A stretch of DNA of 64,000 bases from Osmia lignaria lignaria. Taxonomy: Eukaryota > Arthropoda > Insecta > Hymenoptera > Megachilidae. Made by a program: the position numbers and the translations under genes. Under the pieces are notes generated by a model. That model was given only the letters and a program-made list of their open reading frames with translations. It searched no databases and was not told the DNA's origin. The stretch's first letter is position 1. Each line of letters opens with the position of its first letter. Positions 52,001 to 63,344 of this stretch are shown piece after piece. The DNA lies in assembly GCF_051020975.1 (NCBI RefSeq), contig NC_135037.1, positions 9,300,001-9,364,000 on the forward strand, given 5' to 3'.

Positions 52001-53391
52001 GCCAAAAGTTATTCAAAAACTGTAGCATTCAGATGGACTTACAGAACTGATGTTTAAATATTTGTAGATTATATCTAGTCCTTAACAATCTTTATATTTG
52101 TAAATTTTTATAAAAATAGTGAGATGGATATTTGTTTAAAGTAATATAATAATTAGTGGTTTTACATAGAAAAATATGTTATACGCTTATATATTATATA
52201 AAAATATATATTATACGCTTTTTTAATATTACAAACTGTAAAAGTTTGTATCAAGATAGTGAAAGAAACTTTGTAGTAGATTTCATCAAATTTTATTCAA
52301 TTTTATTAACTTTATTGAATTAATATTAACTTGGAAAGATTTTTTAAAGATTTAACAAAAGTAAACAGGAGCATTTCATTTGTTCTTTGTATTGTAATAA
52401 AAATATAAAGAAATGCTATTTAATTATTCGTTAAAAAAAATTACTCTGAAAAAATAATGCTATGGAAATGCTGTTGTAATTAGTTATTGAAATGTATGTA
52501 TATATTTATTAAATTGCAATAAATATTAACGTTGCCAATTATGTTGATGATATAATTTTATGTAATTTTATTGATTGTAATCCATACAATACTTTGAATA
52601 GTATTTATAAGAAATTCATCAGATGCGAAAGTATGATTGTACCATATTTTATTTGCATAGTTTGAAAAGTAGCTTTTTTATAGACTTGAAACATTTATTT
52701 GTCTTATTCCAATAAGACATTATATTATATGCAACATCAATGCACTGGATGTTTGTGGTTCATAGTTTGATAATTTATGATAAATTTTTAAGTATACATT
52801 TAATTATATCAGAAAATTTGGCATTAGTAATTTTGTACACATTTGTTGATGTATGATGACTATATGTACGCTTACAATGTATTTTAAATTTAGAATGTAA
52901 TTATACTTATGTGACAGATTTACATAGGAAATTTTTAGATTTATATAAATCATACATACCTAATAATGCCAAATTCTGATAGAACAAAATATATTTTAAA
53001 AATTACGTATGATAATTCATGCCAGCAGTATTAAAATGCATGTTTGCTTGAGTGATACATCTTTCTTTAATACATTTCATCAATTAAACTTCTGTATTAA
53101 TTCAAGTTAAACAACGTCATTTTTTATCAGATGGGATGAATTTATTATAAATGAAATTTATTTATACAAATATATTACATATTCCTTATAATGTATTTAC
53201 ATAAAACAATATACTTACATAAATACATTTAGTAAGAAAATTTAATAGTAAGATTTAGCTTTTAGCTCATCATTATTATTCCGTTTCTAAGGACACATCT
53301 AGAAATACACTAAAGATTAGTTAGAATATTTGTTTGTTTGTGGAAGGATGAAGCTGTGGAAGGTGCTCTGCGGGAGATAGGGCTTTTGTAG
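49004..53391 (+). CDS. AP-1sigma: AP-1 clathrin adaptor complex subunit sigma, isoform with proximal last exon
   Basis: Exons: 49004-49006 (a lone ATG followed by GTAGAT), 49108-49286, 49381-49489, 49679-49816, 53347-53391 (stop TAG). The joined product starts MMQFMLLFSRQGKLRLQKWY, continues [80 protein letters not shown], and ends with DEAVEGALREIGLL. The length is 157 aa, the usual size for AP-1 sigma (longin-like fold). It is part of the heterotetrameric AP-1 complex (gamma, beta, mu, sigma), which selects dileucine cargo at the trans-Golgi network and endosomes. The last intron is 3.5 kb and contains a hAT-like element. The proximal acceptor (TTTGTGGAAG) has a weak pyrimidine tract. AATAAA is at 53760. 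If exon 4 is not spliced, reading continues for 10 codons (VSYGDVPIEL) to a stop at 49847-49849. Confidence 0.92.
50301..50325. repeat. (TG)n(TA)n microsatellite
   Basis: A short GTGTGTG run followed by about 9 TA dinucleotides inside the long AP-1 sigma intron. Confidence 0.75.
50992..51194. mobile_element. hAT-like MITE in the AP-1 sigma intron
   Basis: The left end GTGTGCAAGAATCCGAAAAT(GTCGGG) and the right end, reverse-complemented (GTATGCGAGAATCTGAAAAT then TTCGGG), form a TIR of about 26 bp with a few mismatches. The interior is GC-rich with CGGG/CCCG strings and is not coding. Assignment to hAT rests only on the terminal style. Confidence 0.65.
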
Positions 53392-53510
53392 GTGCTGCAT
53401 TCTTGCATGCCCTCCATGGCCAGTCTAACAGCCCACATGAATCAAGACCTGGAGCAGGCTCACCCGCTGCATGATGCCATCATACATCTCTACTTTTTCT
53501 ATAGATATTG
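53392..53510 (+). other. GC-rich 3'UTR block after the proximal AP-1 sigma exon
   Basis: GTGCTGCATTCTTGCATGCC, CCCTCCATGGCCAGTC and GATGCCATCATACATC stand out in an otherwise very AT-rich 4 kb. It directly abuts the stop codon and so belongs to the 3'UTR of this isoform. It may be conserved or structured. Confidence 0.35.
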
Positions 53511-54608
53511 AACATCAATTTTTTACTTACCACTGATAATCCTTACAAAAATTAGTGTAGGAACCGTTAGCATATTTTTATATAGAAAACAAAAATGCTG
53601 TTAACACAAAATGAACAGAGTAATATAAACATATATATTGTATATCATATATCACTCTGTTACATGTATCGAACAAAATATCCTTTTAGTTACAAAACTA
53701 CTTTTCCTTTCATAACTTAGCAAACAATAGCTTTAAAATAATTAGTCCCGTACTATAGCAATAAAGTTATACAGGTTCAAAAATTGTTTCTTTTATGTAC
53801 GTACATAGAAAATTATTGGCGTACCACCTATAACATTTTTAATCACATTACACTTTGTATAGTACTTTTCATGTTTGTCTACTTAAAAAATATTTATTTT
53901 AGTATTTAATTAGAAATGAACATTTGAAAGTGTCGTTTTTATATGTGTATATGTGTATATACATAAACAGTGTCAATTTTTAATATTATAATTTTAACAC
54001 AGTAATGATATATACAATAAAATGTATACAAACAAATTTTTATATAATTGTATACGAGATTATATAGAACCTTTTCCATGTAATTAACCCATCTATGTAA
54101 TTATTGTTATTGTATTTACCCTTTCAGGTTTTATTCAGATATCTTATCCCTTTCCATTTCAAATAAAAACATCATTAGAATTATTATTTATTCATTGTTT
54201 GTTAGGAAGATTTTTTCTCCATTAAAGTTTGTCAAATGTACAATATGTATCCTTATTTAATCATAAGCGCAGAGATATTCTGTATGCAGCATGTAATACA
54301 GACATTTCTTTGATCAGTGCTTAAGCATTTTAAACGAGGCAATAAATCAACATGTGCTTTGTGCAGCTTTGTGTATCCATACAAGTATATACTCAGTTAT
54401 ATGAAAAGGGTTCAGTTCACCATTTGAGGCTGCATCAAGGAGATTACTTAATTGCAAACTAGGTACGTGTTTGTTTATATATTTTCATTATTGTATATTT
54501 GCATTGTATGATAATGTGCAGCATCAAAGAAATTGATCCCTCTTCATATTCTTAAGTGTATATTTTTCATTTGTATTTTAATTTAACATTATTATTTGTG
54601 TGTTTCAG

Positions 54609-54653
54609 GAGGAAACACCACAGGGATTCTTTGAAGATCATGGTTTGGGATAA
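54609..54653 (+). CDS. AP-1sigma: Alternative distal last exon of AP-1 sigma
   Basis: The acceptor TGTGTGTTTCAG is strong. The exon reads EETPQGFFEDHGLG then TAA, in the same phase (0) as exon 4 (ending LLQE). It also adds 14 residues, giving a second 157-aa isoform. The start (EETP) resembles the vertebrate sigma-1B/1C type ending (ETPRSVLEEIGL), whereas the proximal exon resembles its last part (REIGLL). The two exons are mutually exclusive because each has a stop. The 3'UTR continues into 54654-55700. Confidence 0.8.
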   Translation, partial: EETPQGFFEDHGLG

Positions 54654-56433
54654 TATTTTCTAAACAATCTATCCGATTTAATGTAAGTGATCTGTTCTTG
54701 CAACATTACTTCAACATTCCAGAATTATATTTACTTCTAAGTTTTATCAATTATGTTAAAAAAATATGCATAGATCTTGATCATTTGGATCATAAGCTTT
54801 TCAATTGAAATTACATATATCTTTCTCATTAGATCAAGTTGAATTGTATTATATTCCTTTAACGTATAAGTTTACATAGATATGATATAATAATCATTAG
54901 CTATGGTCAGTTTTTAAAACTCAATGAAAACTAGTTGCTATTTTGGGAGAAACATTTCTCCACTTTACAAAAATAACAGCAGTACTATGCTACATATGTA
55001 TACGTGTTAATATTATTTAACCCTCTATGTTTTGTTTATGTATAAAGTAAACAAAATTATACATACATAGATTATTATTGTTAATCGACTTCGTTTTATC
55101 ATCTGCTTTACCCTCTTGTATAGCTTAATATCTATTAAGGAGTCTATAATATTAAACAGTTGAATTTAAGATACTGATGTCATTAGAATTCTGTTGAACT
55201 AATTTAAATATACATATACAGCAACTATTCTATACATATATACATATTCCTGTTCTATATTTGAAAAATTAAAGATTTATTGAAAAATATATAAGTGTAA
55301 AAGTTTGCAGTTTACTTGTTGAAATATTATCATAATTAATAACGCAGTTAAAGTTATACTTTATGCAATCTATATTTCACATTTCAGTAAGGATGGTGGT
55401 GTTAGTACATAGAGGGTTAAATAGAAAAAGAAAATCCATAGCGAGGTGCTTGTCGAAATTCGACTTACATTTAATTGTTTTGTTAGATCGTATTAGACGT
55501 ATATACATTACATACATATGTATTTCAAAATATTAATCGTTTATTGATCTTTAATCAGTAGTGATATTGTTGCATTTTATATACATCTGTATAAGTGAAA
55601 AATAGTTAATACATTTGATTCTTTTCAACAAAGATCAACCTTGAATCAATTATTAAATAAAAACGAATAGATCAAAGTAAAACCTTTTAAAAATACAAAG
55701 AATTAATTATGAACAACTCTGATAATTATTATCTTACGAATACAATTTTTTTTTTCTAGAATTCTAATAGTGGTAATAATTTTATATAATTATGCTGAAG
55801 ATATGTTAACAGCAATTCTTTTAAATAACTGCTTTTGTTGTTATATCATCAACTTGTTTCTCCATACGGTAATTATATCAATTAAATGTAGATAATACGT
55901 TTATATAGTTATGAATGAAATATAATGAAAGAAGATTTATAGAAACATTTTTAAATCATTACAATTTAATATTGTAGTTATTAACTACACTGTTTCTGCT
56001 GCAACATATTATACATTTTTTTAATTCGTTATTGTAAAAGAAATATATACATGTTTAATAATGGGCCCTATCTGTATATCTATGTCGCAGAAATTTTCGT
56101 TAAATAATTACGCAAAGTTCTCTTATACAGAAGGACCCATCCTGACACATAAGTATTTATTTATTTTGAAAAGTACGTTGAATCAGATTTAAATCTGAAA
56201 ATTTCAATTCCTAATATTAATCGATTTTCAAGGATTAATGAAAATTGCCAGTACCGTTAATATTACACTAATAATAGAAAAAGCATTGCATTATAAAATT
56301 AAATGATGAGATTTTTGATAATCCTTATAAAAATCATCACGATACAACGTACTTTTCTAGATAAATCGATCTATATTGGATAATTGTATCGATTTCGATC
56401 AAACATCATTCCAAGCCATTTTTCATGTTCCTC
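54654..56433 (+). other. 3'UTR of the distal AP-1 sigma isoform, then intergenic
   Basis: Very AT-rich, many ATACATA strings, no open frame of interest. The transcript end could not be fixed. Confidence 0.4.
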
Positions 56434-56725
56434 TTAACGCGTTCAGCCCGGAAGTGTATTACTTTTTAACTCTTTCTGTAGCTTTTAATGCATTTCGGCC
56501 GACTTGGATAGATCTACTGATCGAAAGGAAGCATCGAGATTTAAACCTGTTTTCCTAGGTTCGAACATGTTAAATTGTTGTCCTAGTTTAGAGTTTCACA
56601 CCTGATCGATGGTAATGGCTTATCAGAACTTTGCCTGTTGAGAGTGGCATCTTATGATGCCATCAGGACTGGTCGGGTTCGACCAGTTTGGCATCTTACG
56701 ATGTCAGCAGGGCTGAACGCGTTAA
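56434..56725. mobile_element. TTAA-flanked TIR element (piggyBac-like MITE)
   Basis: TTAACGCGTTCAGCCC at 56434-56449 is exactly inverted at 56710-56725 (GGGCTGAACGCGTTAA). TTAA at both outer ends fits a piggyBac-type target duplication. The 260-bp interior includes a tandem pair GGCATCTTA(T/C)GATG(C/T)CA with a hairpin, CTGGTCGGGTTCGACCAG, between copies. A chance 60-codon frame overlaps the left end. Confidence 0.65.
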
Positions 56726-59700
56726 TCTGTGCTAACGAGGTATTTTTCAGGATCGTTCTTTTCCGTAACGAACGAAATCGATATTACATGCAAGATTCAT
56801 AGGCAGACAAGTTAGTATCGTTAGTATAGCCTAGTAAATACCGAACGGTGATATTTTACGAGTCGTTTCGTGGAAACAAGCGATCGTGTAATATCTCTGT
56901 CGAACAGTTTGGAAAGTTTGCATAAGGACAATAAGTTTTAAGCGTTACTCGTTGAATGTTCGTTCGGTGTTCATGGATATTGATATAAGCCAACACGAGG
57001 GCACGTGTTATACATATCTGAAATTTATACACTAGCTGTCCTTATTCTTCTCCGTTAATTTCAACCGCTTTCCACGGAGGTGTGACGCAGAGAGCCTCAG
57101 ATGTGGCCCACCCTAAATGCAATGAAATTTGACGGGTTGATAGTTCATATATCTATAAACGTAATTATAATTTCAGTAAGAGTTGAATAGCCAATTTTGA
57201 GGACATTTGAAAATTGCTGAAATTGATTCATTTGATAATGATTGCAGCCTTCTTTTACAATTTTGGGTGTACCGATTGATTTATGTAATTAAGAACCAAA
57301 TTTGAAATCTGACCTAATTAAACAATTCTTTTCCAAAATTGCCTTGATACTCGAGGCGGTACTTATTGTAGATAACAAGCCTATCAACCTACCAGATTTT
57401 ATTAAAACGGATAAGAACTACATCTGAAACATCCTCTGTAAGTCTAATGCGTCATGACGCACGTGTTCATAAATAAAACTTCATTTATTTGAATTTTGAT
57501 TAAATGAAATTTTAGTGAATGCCTGATTAATTGAATGTACTAGGAACTACATATATATTATTATAATTTTTAAATTTTGATTATACACCTGAATACTCGT
57601 AAACTGTAGAACAAAGTATTAAATTATTGCAAATTAAGTGATTGATTTCTGACATGATTTTATAACATAAAAGTATCATGAAATAGTACTTATGCTATAT
57701 CATTTTGAAGCTTAAAACTTTATAAAAATGCCTATATAACTGTTTCATTAAAATTCTTAATATAAAATGAAAGGGTTATTGACTAGAGCAAACAATGCAT
57801 CAAAGTGAAGTTATAAAATTCAATCAGGATATATTGTGTCGAAGAATATAATATAAATTCTAATAAAACTTTACAGAAATTTGAATATTTTGTAAAATAA
57901 TCTGTCATTTCATCTGCAATAAATTAGTAGAAAAATTTCATACTTAAACCCTTATTGTAATGCGAACTCTTTGGGTGGTGATTTAATTTTAAAAACCATA
58001 ACAAAATACTCCCACTTTTTTAAATATCTTAATGATTATAATTTTCTTTAATTTTTAGAAAATTTTATTGTTTCACAATTTTGTAACTTTTATTTTTAGG
58101 AGTACGTATTTGAATACGTACTTAGGAATACCTACATATGTATTCGTAAATGGACAAATTGTAAATTTTTTGAATAATATTTTATTTTATAGTTTGTCTG
58201 GTTAAAAGTACCCAAGGAGTTAATTGAACAAAAAATCATTCATATAATAAATTATTTTTATCCGAACATTCCAATTTTTAAATTATATTGTCTATCAACA
58301 TATTCAAATAAATGTAGTTTTATTCTAGTTTATTTTTATTTTGCTTTCAATCATGTCATTTTATAATTTTTCAAAGTTTTTTTTTTTTAAGGAAAGAGGA
58401 TCTTTAACCAGAATTTCCTCGTTAAGATATTTATTGTGAAATTGCTAGGCAATATGGAATTTTATTGTAGATTAAACTCATGCAAAACTGAATGTTCAGG
58501 AACATGAGGAGAAAATAAATTTCAATGATTTCTTGAAAATCAAGCACATATTGTCTGGATTTCTTATTCATTTTCTTTGTAGCATGTTAATGGTGGCAAA
58601 CGATTTAACCAAATTAAGTATAAATAGTTTTAAGTAAAACGACGAATGGCTATGTTTAGTTAGAGTCAAATCTTGTATTTTCGTTTAAGCATTTAGTACA
58701 CTATGGTGCAGCTAAAATTTTTGCATTATTTTCTGTATTATACGTACTTTTGTACGTGAATGAACTATGTACTTACACAGGAGGGTTGAACAAAATAAGG
58801 AAAACACAAAATAATTATGACTGTCTGAGTTAGGCATATTCATGAGTAATGAATAATTTTTCATTCGAAGGTTATTCGAATAAAATTTCATTCATAATTT
58901 TATTAAAAATTATTAAACATACAAATTGTTGCAATGTCCCATTTAATTTCTTTGTATTATGAATCTAGTATTGATATTATTTTAATCTTTTTCCTTTATC
59001 GAATTAATCAATAGTACCAATTGTTATTAACAATAAACTCGTACCAGTGTTTTTCTTGAAAAATAGTTTTATGAGATCATTTTATAGATAAAGATGGCTG
59101 TCTTCAAAATTGATCATCATAATTATATTTAGTTTTCTTTAAATTATTTAGTATTTTCATTATTTTGTACATCCTCTGTACAAATTTTTATTAATTTTAA
59201 CAGTTTATACTCGATAACAGCGAACTGCGCAGTTTGTTTCATATAATCAAATCAAAATTAGCGATTAAGTGTTCGAATTTATTAGAACATCAGGTATACA
59301 GGATTAATAAATCAAACAAGAGAATTTAGGATGATAGGAACCAATGTTAAACATATGAACGTGTATTTACGATAAGTATGTATATGAATATTGTATTTGA
59401 AAAGACGATGCTTTGTGCTCCGTCCATAATAAAGTATGTGATGTCAAAAATATTGATTTTCCTTTCAGAAGTTTCCGCTTTATTGCCTGGCTTTTTATTG
59501 GTCTTGTAAATATAATTCAATTAACTTCAGTAGCAATTATAAATTTTTATTAACATGGACGTGTATGTTATCATTTTTTGAAAGAAATTTATTAAATTTA
59601 TGTTTTTTGTTTTAAACAAGAACAATATTCTGTTACCTTTTTGTTATTTTTAAGATAGATAACTTGAAATTTTTACAAACTCTAATTAAAGGTTTACATT

Positions 59701-60483
59701 GCTAAAATAAATCAAATTTTTGTTTTTTATTTTATTCCAAAAATAGAATTAATATAAGTTTAAATTTAAATTTAATAATTTAATTTAAGTATTAAATATT
59801 AAAAATTGGGAATTAAGTAATGCAAACATGTATTTATAATTTTTAAATTATGTAAAAAATAAGTAACCCATAACAAATTCTAACAAACAAATTTTCATTC
59901 AAAATTTCAGTGATTCCAGAAAACATAGTTTCCTTGTCCCAACAACAATCCCTTTCAAACTTCTATGCTCGATAAGGCGTCGCATGCATGATTAATCGAT
60001 ACGAGTGTCCCATATATTTAATTTTCCAAACAAAGTTGCCGTCTGGATGTACATTAAACTGTTGAATAATGAAAGCAAGCACAACGTGAACGCGTTTCCT
60101 CGTCCACTTCCGGCATTGAAAAATTCTATATACACTGGTTGTCGAGATTTTCATCATAGACGTCCACGGTGTGTATTGTCGACCATGTATTTCAAGGATT
60201 CACGCAACGGTAAATCGACGATGGACGACAATAGTGTCAGCAACGACAATGTTGCATTATTTAGAAGCACAAAATGGAAAACGTTTATTCAAATCGTTCA
60301 AAAGTAAGGGTTATTTCCTTCTTTTCTCCTGATATTTATTATTAACACGTTTTAACCCTTCCAATTTGATATTGGTGCATAGATTTTCCTAGCTTTGGTA
60401 TTAAGGATGATATAGTCACTGACCATGATCACTGTGGACGATTATAGTCAGATGTAAAGCGTGTATAATACCGAGTACAATAT
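56726..60483. other. Intergenic DNA; no supported gene
   Basis: AT-rich with palindromes TGCGTCATGACGCA (57448-57461) and AGTACGTATTTGAATACGTACT-type at 58101-58122. A 100-codon frame at 60005-60307 (+), overlapped by a 64-codon frame on the other strand, ends beside a good donor (AAAAGTAAGG, 60302). It reads KDSRNGKSTMDDNSVSNDNV near its end. It could be a first coding exon, but it matches no family. Confidence 0.35.
57663..57742 (-). repeat. R2 dispersed repeat copy
   Basis: Reads ATAACATAAAAGTATCATGA, then CATTTTGAAGCTTAAAACTT and CCTATATAACTG on the + strand. This is the reverse complement of the 14509/17144 consensus. Confidence 0.6.
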
Positions 60484-60860
60484 ACTACCCTACGGAAAAT
60501 GACGCTACAGTGGAAGTAGAAATGTTCAAAGCATTAATTTCGATGATGTTAATATTAAAAGTAATTTGGTACAAAAAATGACAATTTTTAATTATTAAAT
60601 ATTGTAAAAATTGGTATATAATTGAAAAGTACGAATAACAAAGTAAATATTCATTCAAATTTTACCGTGTAAATGCTTGTACACGAGTGGTGGAGAGCAA
60701 TGGACCTATATGTATACATATGGGGCCTGCTCCTTTACATTGCCACTTTCCTTGGGATCGCGTACGTCGTACGAGAAAGGGCGAGAGTCCAGAAAAGAAT
60801 TGGACCTTGTGACAAACTGAGAGGGGGGTAGTATCACCATTTTTTTCTGGGAAAGCTTAT
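60484..60860. mobile_element. R1 dispersed inverted-repeat element
   Basis: The left end CTACGGAAAATGACGCTAC and the right end GTATCACCATTTTTTTCTGG are inverted relatives. The interior shares the AT-rich GATGTTAATATTAAAAGTAA block with the 12551 and 34541 copies and the GGACCTATATGTATACATAT block with 12551. It is the longest copy, about 377 bp. A 145-codon chance frame on the minus strand overlaps it. Confidence 0.65.
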
Positions 60861-61959
60861 TATGCTCGATACAGTACATTAATGAAGATATAGAAATTTT
60901 CAAATGATAATTAATAAAAATAAACATATTTGTGACGGAAAGTACTATGTTGCAAATAAGATTTGATAAAAAATTATTAACATTTGAATTTCTATAGAAG
61001 TCCATTATTCTAAGGATTCTTTTAGCAACGACGGCTATAGCGAAAGGGCTGATATCTTTAATTTGAAATAAATCAAAAATCAAAAATATTTCATTATATT
61101 CACTGTATTTCAATTCTGGTAAATTTGAACAAAATTTCAACAAAGCGTATTTTATTTGTACATTGTAAATTAATTTAAAGAATGTATTGATTAATCAAAA
61201 AAATTTAATAACGTTCAATTTTTATTTATTAGAAAAATATTTTAAAAATCACCTCTGTATGTTCTTCATTAATAAGAAATTACAGAATCGATTAATTAAT
61301 GAATTTATTCTCCTTTTAATTTCAATGGGATTTATTAAAAAAAATGAATGGGATTTATCAGGTTTATTTCGTTTTGAAATAATTGACGTAATGAACACGT
61401 TGAGGAAAAATTCATTAGCGTCGAGCCGATGTATTTTGCTCGATTTATCGTAACTTTAACGTTTCAAAACCCAAAAATATTCATTTCTGACTTCTCTTTT
61501 TAACACCATTCTGACATTTTGACAGAATTTCATTTGACATAAAGAAATCATAGATTAAACTTAGCTGATCTTGTCTTTAATCTTCGACCATTAAACTGTA
61601 TCATGGACGGTCAATTTTGACAAAATCAAAAATAGGATCAAAACCAATTTCTAAAAATTTTATTTTGTAAATACGATACTGTATAAGTACATTTTCGTAC
61701 AATGTAATTATTTAAATTAAAATTCAATTTGTAAAATACCTTTTACAATGACAATTTAAATTGTCCTATAAAAATACCCGAAATGGTTCCTACAGTTTAA
61801 TATAATTTATTCTGATCATTCTATCCTGAAACGTTCCTCGTTTCCAGGAACCTCGAAATCCAAAAGAAAATGTCCAAAAGTCGAAAAGGAAAATGAGGGA
61901 AGATGTAGAAGATACAAGGTTGCTCGGCGAGCAATTCAACGCGGAATAGTCTGTGCACG
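60861..61959. other. Intergenic, no gene seen
   Basis: AT-rich. The 88-codon frame at 61187-61453 has low-complexity composition and no family resemblance. Confidence 0.4.
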
Positions 61960-63208
61960 CATGAAACGTAAGCGCGTTGCGCGAGAGGAACGCTGCGGAG
62001 TCGCGTCGGCGCGCTCGCAAAGCAGCGTCGACGTTTGGTCGTCGCTTTGACGTCGTCGAGTCGAGTCGAGTCGGGTCAAGGCGTGTTTCGCGTTTCATTT
62101 TGCATACGTAAGACCGACAACAGTTTACCGTTGCCGGGCGTGAAGTGATTTGTTCGCGTGCAACGAGGCCGGTATCACGATCGTCGGTGTCGCATGTACG
62201 AAAACGGTAACGCGTATACGGATTGTGCCGTATCGTGAAGAGGTATAACAGTGGGGTGGAGCGGCGCCGTCGTTGCGGCCGAACACGGCTCTTCTCGAGA
62301 CTACAAGAGGTCGCAAGGCGACGCGACGCGCGCCGTCCCGACGTCGCTGATAACGCCGGATCTCGATAGCCCAGTGCCCTAGACTTGTCCCAGGATCGTA
62401 ACAAAATCACCCCAAAAAATGTAATCCTCCGAGTGTCTTAACGAACATTCATTATGTTGCTTCGTATTATAAACTTTCGAGTGACTTGATCAAATAGTCC
62501 TTTTTTTGATTAACCCTTACTCTAGCCACCTAATTTAGATAACCCATTAAATTCGTTCCTAAGAAATTTGGAATATTTTGAAAGAACAATTTCAAGTAAT
62601 TATAATAATAAGATCGTTTAGATAAAGGGTTAAGGAAAAATCGAGGGTCCCCAAGCGAAGGGGTTCCCCTCGTGGAAGCTGCCAGTTGGTCCGTGCATGC
62701 GTCCGGCACTGTCGGTCGGTGGTGACGAAGGGGCTGATGTCAGTGCGGCCACTCGGCGCCCGTTTCGTGGCTCGGATGCGCGAACGCGACACCCGCATCG
62801 TCCTCGTCCCGCGAGTGAAGCTCCCGGCTGAACCAGAGGCGGCAGTAGCAACGGCCGATGACGGTGATGGTCAGCCGCGAAACAGTGGTGATTGCTGCTG
62901 ACTGGTGCACGATCCTAGGCAATCTGTGTGTCGCGTACGGTGCTTTGCCAGTCGCTAGGTTGGCTCTGGGGGTGCAGCTTGGGGAATAATGCGCGTTAGG
63001 CAGGTTACACGGCTCAGAGGACGACAGGACGACACGAAGGACCCGAGCAGCCAGACGCAGCTGCACCTGCAGCTACGCAATTATGTACGCGTACGGTTTC
63101 GAGATCACGTAGTGGCTGCCGTGTAATTATGTTGTCATCGCGCGGCGCACCCTGTGGAGCTTCACGGTGAAAATCTGGCGTGAGCGGTGCCGCGGTGGAA
63201 CGGGGAAC
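61960..63208 (+). promoter_or_regulatory. CpG-rich promoter and 5'UTR of the C1-domain gene
   Basis: Sharp rise in GC and CpG (GTCGGCGCGCTCGC, GAGTCGAGTCGAGTCGGG, GCGACGCGACGCGCGCC), continuing to the start codon. A 13-codon upstream open frame runs from 63129 to 63170 and ends 38 bases before the main ATG. Long open frames on the reverse strand (up to 206 codons, 61790-62410) look like by-products of composition (R/S/T-rich, no family). Confidence 0.5.
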
Positions 63209-63344
63209 ATGGCGTCGGGCTCGGCCGAGATTCTATCCAGCCATGGGCACAGCTTCAGCAAGAAATCGTTTCACAAGCCGACGTACTGCCATAGCTGCAC
63301 TGACATGCTGTGGGGCCTTATACAGCTGGGGAACATCTGCGAAG
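63209..63344 (+). CDS. First coding exon of a C1-domain protein, probably diacylglycerol kinase theta
   Basis: The ATG at 63209 (GAACATGG) starts MASGSAEILSSHGHSFSKKS, then FHKPTYCHSCTDMLWGLIQL, GNICE and one base of the next codon, before donor GTATCT at 63345. The spacing H-x12-C-x2-C-x13-C is the first half of a zinc-binding C1 (phorbol ester/DAG) domain. An exon starting TG would restore CEVC. The pattern GHSFxK...KPTxCxxC.D..WGL is that of the first C1 domain of DGK theta, a kinase that phosphorylates diacylglycerol to phosphatidic acid. Novel PKC or another C1 protein cannot be excluded from 45 residues. The gene continues past the right edge. Confidence 0.7.

Noticed and set aside
60706..61143. 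145-codon open frame (-)
   Set aside because: Overlaps the R1 element; part of the same reading occurs antisense in the intronic copy at 34655-34800, so it is repeat-derived.
61790..62410. 206-codon open frame (-), longest in the window
   Set aside because: Lies in the CpG-rich promoter of a plus-strand gene; R/S/T-rich product with no recognisable domain; its ends run into AT-rich DNA.
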